Assembly: GCA_000469685.2 (NCBI GenBank)
Contig: LS997565.1
Coordinates: forward strand, 42,430,666-42,494,665
Direction of reading: 5' to 3'
DNA: 64,000 bases
Origin: Haemonchus contortus
Lineage: Eukaryota > Nematoda > Chromadorea > Rhabditida > Trichostrongylidae
A model generated the notes under the pieces. It made no database searches, had not been told where the DNA came from, and saw only the letters and a program-made list of their open reading frames with translations. Positions 57,850-64,000 of this stretch are shown here, piece after piece. A program made the position numbers and the translations under genes. Position 1 is the stretch's first letter, and each line of letters starts with the position of its first letter.

Positions 57850-60203
57850 CCACCTTGTATGGTAGTCCAACCCCTAACCCAGTATTACATGAAAGCGTTC
57901 CCGACTCGTAATCAAAATGTCGCGCAAGACAGTGAGAGCGACGAGTAGATCGCCAGCTGAACGACGATGTTCTTCAATTACTTAGCATCCAACCTCCCTT
58001 AATTTCTCTATGAAGTGTTTTACTTTGTTTTCCACCCTTTTTTAACTGCAACTTGACTTCATTTCACTTACCTTCCTTTGTTTTTTTTTAATGATCGTCG
58101 TAGTTCTCGCTTATGGGGCATCAGCCCTATAGGTTGGTCTGTAGTGATGAACTTATGGACCTTGATGCCCTGTCGCCCTTCAACATTGATCAAATCAAGG
58201 GTTTAGGCTCAAAAGGGCTGGGCAAAAGGGCTAGATCTTCTAGATTTTCGAACCGCATGGTTCTCAAAGCTGAACTTGTACAACCTCAGTGGGGTCGATA
58301 TTGATTAGAATTGATTAGTTGAACTGTTGGCTTTGTGAGTATGCTCTTAAAAGTTAGAACCTAACAAAGATGACCTATTGACCGACATTGTCTTCAATCA
58401 AATTTCTTGCTTGTACGATCAGCTTGCTAGGGAAAACGCTGAGTGTGGTCAGAAAATTAATAGTGATTAATGGCCAGAATCAACGCCTTTTGTGACGAAT
58501 ACACAATTTCCAGTTTCTTCTGTAATTTTGTGTCGCAAGAGAATTTCCCTTTTAGAAAAAAAATCATGAATTTATCTTACAGATCTTTCTTGAACAATAG
58601 AGCTCGCCGCAAACGGCTCAACTATATTTCGTCTTTTTTGAAGCTTTTTTGATGGCCTCCACGATGTGCACTGCAAGGACGGTGGGTGAAAGGTTTTCAT
58701 TTCTCAAAGCCGGTTTCTTTGTCACCATGTAATGCCCTTCAATTTCGAATGCAAGTTCTTGTATTCTAGGTGGGCCTACATAAATCAACAAAGTAATGCA
58801 AGTTGTAGATCTTCAAGAAACCCTCACTCATAACTCCTTTTTGGCTGCGAATATTTCATCTGCAGACTAAGTTGTTGGCGGATTGCGCCCCAATCTTGAA
58901 ATCGGGTGACTGGCCATGTCAGCAGACGGCTCACTGTCTCGAATAAGTCTTACATGGTGCAAATGATCATCCAGCGATTGGAAAATGAAAGAAATCTAGC
59001 GTGGTGATAGACTTTACTTTACTAATCAACAAGGAATTTGAAAGTGGGGATCTTGTCCGAGCTCTCGGCAAGAAGACTTGCACATTTACATAGATTCATC
59101 GGCTTACCCCTGAAAGCAGCTCTACTTTGATCCCGACGTCAGCGGCATTTTGTGATTCTGACGGGACACTCACCGCTTCCCAGTACAGACTGCCAAACCT
59201 TGTGCAGTTTTCTGCCGAGTGCTCTCTGAGCCTTATTGTGGGGAATGGCCTTTCTGTGTCTTAGGAAAGTTGGCTCGAATAAAACTGGCGAAGGAATTTT
59301 GGAGAAAATTTTACTCTCGAAGAGATAGTGAAAGGATAAAGCGACATTATCGGGTTCGCATCAGTAAAATATTTGTGCATCTCCCAACTAGTGATTAAGT
59401 TTTTCATATAACCTTGGCGGTGGGAATCTTCGTCTCTCCCGAGCAAGTCCCCTGGCAAGTACCGAATCGTAAGATAGCTATGATCGGTGCTTGCCTCAAA
59501 TGGAATTCCTTTGCACATGTTGTCTGCATGAATCTCGTTTTTAATCGCCTTCTAACCATCGGTGAGGAATGATCCAACAAAGAGACATTCCGCTACTTAC
59601 GCCGACAACTTTTTCAGGGGAAGGAATCTCATCTCAAAGTCAGCTCTGAATGGCAAAAGTTACTTTCGGAGAGTAATACTGGTCGTAGATTGCTTCGTTT
59701 CACTGATGCAAACCTGATGCCTCGTGAGTGAAAGTGATTACAAGCGAATCTAACCTAAGCCGAAATCGAACAAGTTTTTCTTTCGCATAATTTAAGGGAC
59801 AGGTCTGCTCCGAAAGCTCCTAATTGGGGTGGTCAGAGAGCAGTTTTTGTGCTGGGAGACGCACCTTCACCGACCTCTAATTGGAAGAAATTATAGAAGT
59901 AGCTATGGCATTTCCTTATTTCCTTCGCTCTTCTTCCTTTTTTTAGCTGGAGTGTCTTCTGGAAAGTGAATAAGTCAAGTTATGGGGCTGAACGCCAGGA
60001 GCTGTGAACCGGCAATTTGCCGATTGCTCGAAATCGTCAGTAAAGCAGCCAGAGTGGCTGCTTTTGAAATGGTTCCAGTTCATTTTGAATGCATTCTCGC
60101 TACTACATTTATTACTAAAGCATAAAAGCCGTAATAAACCCAACAATTATTCAAAACGATAGCGGATCTAAGCCTCTTCTTAACAACACATCTATTTCGC
60201 CTT
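57850..60203. other. Intergenic, nothing recognised
   Basis: No gene supported. The part next to 60204 is the probable 3' UTR of the minus-strand collagen. Confidence 0.4.
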
Positions 60204-61221
60204 TTAACGACGGCGAAGTGTACCATCTTCGAAGAACACACCTCCGTCGATGGCGCAGTACTTCGGACAAATACCACGTTCACCAGGATGTCCAGAAACT
60301 CCAGGCTCACCCGGTGCGCCAGGGTTACCAGCAGGTCCAGGTAGACCGGGTTGTCCTGGTGGTCCTCTTGGTCCTTGCTCACCTGGAAAATGAGTTCTTC
60401 ACTCTGTTTCAAGTGCACTGATTGGTATTGTTAAGAACTTACCCAATAGTCCGACAAATCCAGGCACTCCATTTGGTCCAGGTAATCCAGGGAGGCCAGG
60501 AGGTCCTGGTGGACCTGGAGGTCCAGCGACACCCATGGAAGATGTTGCATCGATACCAGGCTCACCAGGAGCTCCTGGTGCTCCGGGATTGCCCTGGATT
60601 CCAGGCGGTCCTTTTGGTCCAGGAGGTCCCATTTTCGGTTCGCCATAGCTGACTGCTGGACGACCTGGCTCGCCTTGTGGTCCAGGTGGTCCTGGATTTC
60701 CTCGCATGCCAGGGGGCCCTTGAGGGCATGGTTGACATGGTGGCGGTGTAACCGGTGTGCAGGGAACCATCGGTGGTCGTCCTGGAGCACCGGGCAATCC
60801 GGGAATACCTGGGAGACCTGGGCGACCAGGTTTGCCGGGCAGGCCTTGTGGTCCGGACGGTCCCTGGAGGCAGCATCCCTCACAATTGGGTTCCACTTGA
60901 CGTGCAGTACGATTTGACGGCTGAGCAGTGTTGATGTAGTTCACTTCACCCCAGATGTCTTTGACCGATTTCTGAAGAGTCGCTGTTTAAATGGGGGCTG
61001 ACTAGTGCAGCATATTTCAGTGAAATGTAAAAACGTTTTCAAAATGAGCTTACCCTACAGAAGTTGATCTCATGATGCATAGATCGCTTCACACTATGGA
61101 TGTAATTGTAGACCATCGGTAAAGTAATACAGATGGATAGAACAGCAATCACCGAGAAGGTGACCGCCGAATAGGCGACGAAGCGATAGGCTGTCAAACG
61201 TTGGCACTGCAATGTATCCAT
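60204..61221 (-). CDS. Cuticle collagen, second copy (three exons)
   Basis: Paralogue of the collagen at 34745-35741, with the same cuticular role. Exons 61054-61221, 60443-60971 and 60204-60382 (168, 529 and 179 nt) splice in frame to 291 residues. Exon 1 has the membrane-anchor segment [20 protein letters not shown] and INFCR. Exon 2 begins [13 protein letters not shown], carries the RTAR processing site, the CEGCC cluster, Gly-X-Y repeats and [12 protein letters not shown]. Exon 3 finishes the repeat and ends [16 protein letters not shown] with TLRRR, then TAA. Donors are AGG/GTAAGC and TTGG/GTAAGT. Exon 2 has exactly the same length as in the first copy, and the intron positions are identical, so the two genes are duplicates separated by the ShKT cluster. 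Confidence 0.95.
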
Positions 61222-61302
61222 TGCAAGGTGAGCAGAGGTAATGTCCTCAGCTAGCTAGCAGGCTCACAGCCGCTACGACTGGTTTCCTTTGCAGCCGGCC
61301 AG

Positions 61303-61312
61303 CCTTATATAG
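61303..61312 (-). promoter_or_regulatory. TATA box of collagen gene 60204-61221
   Basis: The minus strand reads ggcTATATAAGGctgg, about 82-92 bp upstream of the start codon. Confidence 0.7.
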
Positions 61313-61329
61313 CCGGGCGGCGAAGAGGT

Positions 61330-64000
61330 TGCACTGCACTAACAGTGGCGCCCATTCCTTTGTGACTTTTTTCCTTGCTCGTACTCAAAACCTTTTTCCA
61401 GTGATAGAAACTGTTACACTTGATACAGAGACGGTTTTTTTGCCCAAAAACATAAACTAAAGCAAAGTTTACCTGAAGATTCGGCTATAAAATGTGTAGC
61501 TGCACCCATACAGATACCGTTAATGATTGGTGACAGGAAGTAAAATGCTTGAGATTGAAGGATTCTACTACATAGTTAGCAGTGATCTCGATTGAAAGGA
61601 AAATTGCCATTGAACACTACGAGTTACGGTACATGTAGATTGGGATGGCAGATATAAGTGCCGCCAGCGGTGAAGTCTATCAGATGTATCAAACGAACCC
61701 AGATAAGATCAACATTAAACGAAGAGGGGAATCCATCTTGGGAGGTCTTAATCTGAGGAACCTGAAGAGAAGCCTGAAATAGTAGGTTATCCAATCGCTA
61801 TTCATGGCTTTGCCCTTCTGAGGGCCAATGCGCACGGCCTGCCCTCATCGGAATAGACCCATTTCGTCTTTCAGGAATTTTTCGTATTTCCTATGCCATT
61901 TGAGCAACTTCACTTCGTCAGGTTGCATTCATTAAGCCTATATAAGCGAATTTTACTGAGTAGGAGCCATATTCTCTTTATTCATTTTATATTTTGTTGG
62001 GAGGAGTCGTGTATGTATGATGTTCCTGTGCAATTGTTTTTGTAAGGCTTCTATCAAGCCTCAGGAACCATTGCCGTTAAATGACCCATGTGTGCAGCTT
62101 GTTAGAAGACAAAGTGATGATGGAACTATATATGTACAGATTCAAAAGTTTCGCAACAGCCTCTCTGTTGTTACAGTACTGACGGTCTAGCAGTACTGGA
62201 GTACTGTACTAATGCACACTACGGTTGACAGTACTGTAATGGAGACCAATGTCCTTAACGGTGCGATAATCGAGATCGATTTTTTGGCATTACGGTAGTT
62301 GAGACCATTATGTTGTGTTGCACTAACGGAAGTAAATGTTGCCGTTTATCATGCCTTTATTGCAGCAGTAATTATAAGCGATGCCATGTTATTTAATGGG
62401 CTTGAATGATTATTCCTTAGTGTTTCCATTGTCGGAATGATACACATTAACCATTAAATGAAAAACCCGTTGATACTACTCGTTCTGTCACCATCCGCTC
62501 TTTGCCCTGTGTAAACGAAGAGCAAACAACCTCCAAATAAAAACCCGATAGAGGTGGTTATCGATCAAAGCATTTAAACCAGTAACATTCGACTGAGCAT
62601 AAACAATCTCCCTTATCTCGCTCTTATCTTAGTCATTGTTCGATCCAGAACTTCCGAAAATTGAGACCTTGAAATGAATTTCCTGGAACATTCAAAACAA
62701 GTATAGGTGCCTTTGGAAAAAACTATTTCAACGGTCGTACAAGACGACTTCCGATGAACGACTTGTATGGGAAGAAAGATTGAATTGAACTATTCAAAGT
62801 TTTGAAGAGCTTTGCCGAAACGATTTTTTCCTAAGAAACTATTGGCTCATTTCGTGAATCATAGTGGAACCGAAGTATATTAATCTTCGTCTACAACCAA
62901 AAGAAACTAGGCAATTAGTTCCAATTGAGAAACTGCTGTCAGGCTCTTCTACAAAAGCAAGATACATTTTGTCGAAAGTATGAGGTGGACTGGCCTCCAA
63001 TATCTTGCTGATTCACCGGGAGTATGGTCGTCTCCATGTCGACGTTTTTAGAAGCCACCTCATCGAGCAATTCCCTTTGTGAATCCAATCCCTCCTGTGA
63101 TAGCCCACCTTCCGCTGCCTACAGAGGATCAGCTGTAAACTGACCGGAGAGAGTGGAGATTCGATAAACAGTCATATACTTGTGTCGCTTCGGTTGGAAC
63201 TAAAGAACATTGTATTCTCTATGCTCGGTACTATCTTAAGCAGGGGTTTTGCAAGAGCTTCATCACACTAATCCACCGTTTTTCTTCGAAACAAACTCTT
63301 TGGAAGGGATGAGGGTGGACTCAATACAGAAAATGAACAGGAGCAGAGTTACTAGGGAAAGTTACTAGGGAAAGTTACTAGGGAAAGTTACCTTTAAGGC
63401 GCTATATCTGGTAACAGCAGTTAGCTTCAGGATACCTTAAAAACATGATCGTTCAGCTATTTTTACTTCCTTTTCTCTCTTCAATGACTCTCCCCATTTA
63501 CTGTATGACCAGCAGAAATACCGAAGCTCCTAATCATTTGATTTAATTTATTAATAATTTGTCAACTGGAGGAATAACAGATTCAGAAAGTGTGATGCAG
63601 AAGGCTGATAAGCGTCCTAGAGAAATATCGTAATTGAAACCTCCAATTTAAGGTGTTCGATCGGAAAGTCGTCAAGAAATTGTAAAAAAAAAAGGTTAAG
63701 GTGGCAGCGGTCGTTCATCCCAACTCTAGCAGTCCACTTACAAAACAGAATTTTTACCCTTATGCGGAGTAGTCTAGACTTTACTGTCCAGTCTACACAC
63801 GATTCATTGATACCTTTTTGCCCTGATATGACGAGAGAAGCCAGATTACGGGTTGGGTTTTTCTAATGTCGCCATCAATGGGACAGGTAATAGTATCTAT
63901 AAAAGTGGCGAAGTTTTTATGTAACCAATCACACTTGTACAACAAAGTGCCATTTGCGACATAAAAAGAGGTTTCTGAGAAATTTCTGATAGGATAGCTC
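61330..64000. other. Intergenic, short repeats only
   Basis: No gene recognised. 62160-62240 contains several copies of the palindromic octamer agtactgt/acagtact. A 13-bp tandem repeat lies at 63348-63391. Confidence 0.4.
63348..63391 (+). repeat. 13-bp tandem repeat, three units plus partial
   Basis: Unit gttactagggaaa repeated exactly three times, followed by gttac. Confidence 0.9.

Noticed and set aside
60431..60883. 150-codon minus-strand frame and plus-strand frames over the collagen repeats
   Set aside because: Shadows of the collagen exon, with repetitive composition caused by the Gly-X-Y codons.
1..64000. CRISPR arrays, operons with ribosome binding sites, phage genes
   Set aside because: No regularly spaced repeats with unique spacers. 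The gene structure is clearly eukaryotic, with spliced exons.

Overview
The window looks like nuclear DNA of a clade V (strongylid or hookworm-like) nematode. Three things point there: small introns with GTAAGT donors and TTTCAG-type acceptors, nematode-restricted gene families (Str chemoreceptors, cuticle collagens, single-domain ShKT secreted peptides), and a typical nematode transposon load (mariner, Tc1-like, IS630/Tc1-like, Penelope-like, RTE-like LINE, tRNA-headed SINE). No exact species can be named from the sequence alone. No prokaryotic features, rRNA, true tRNA or CRISPR were seen.

Layout. 1-6232 is a large palindrome (arms about 3.0 kb, 200-nt loop) whose outer parts carry a dead Tc1-like transposon in mirror orientation. 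7960-8300 is a LINE 3'-end relic. 9950-15800 and 19420-26400 are two copies of a duplicated block, each holding one six-exon Str-type 7TM chemoreceptor on the minus strand (10557-13583 and 20264-24834). Both receptors read through in one frame once spliced (341 and 349 codons). The second has a Penelope-like retroelement in intron 2, and its last acceptor has moved by 6 nt. Between the blocks lies a mariner (15857-19414) split by a 2.3-kb TA-flanked fold-back element (16246-18567). 27974-29206 is a TIR-bounded IS630/Tc1-like element. 30093-30640 and 37770-38080 are further LINE relics, and SINE copies lie at 14255, 32795 and 57505.

34745-35741 and 60204-61221 are two cuticle collagen genes with the same three-exon structure and the same spliced length (876 nt), each with a TATA box. 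Between them, 41479-57271 is a cluster of very small two-exon genes. Each has a 20-codon signal-peptide exon and a 51-52-codon exon encoding one six-cysteine ShKT domain. I find seven intact copies, three broken copies and one short relic. They are arranged mostly as head-to-head divergent pairs, and each intact copy and the 56932 pseudogene have a TATAAAT box about 45 bp upstream of the ATG. Six of the intact copies sit in a second giant palindrome (arms about 5.7 kb) whose fold-back point lies inside an RTE-like LINE.

The window is therefore an accessory, duplication-rich chromosome segment. Structural genes (collagens) and environment-facing families (chemoreceptors, secreted ShKT peptides) expand by local and inverted duplication among transposons. 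The most striking system is the palindromic, divergently paired ShKT peptide cluster.
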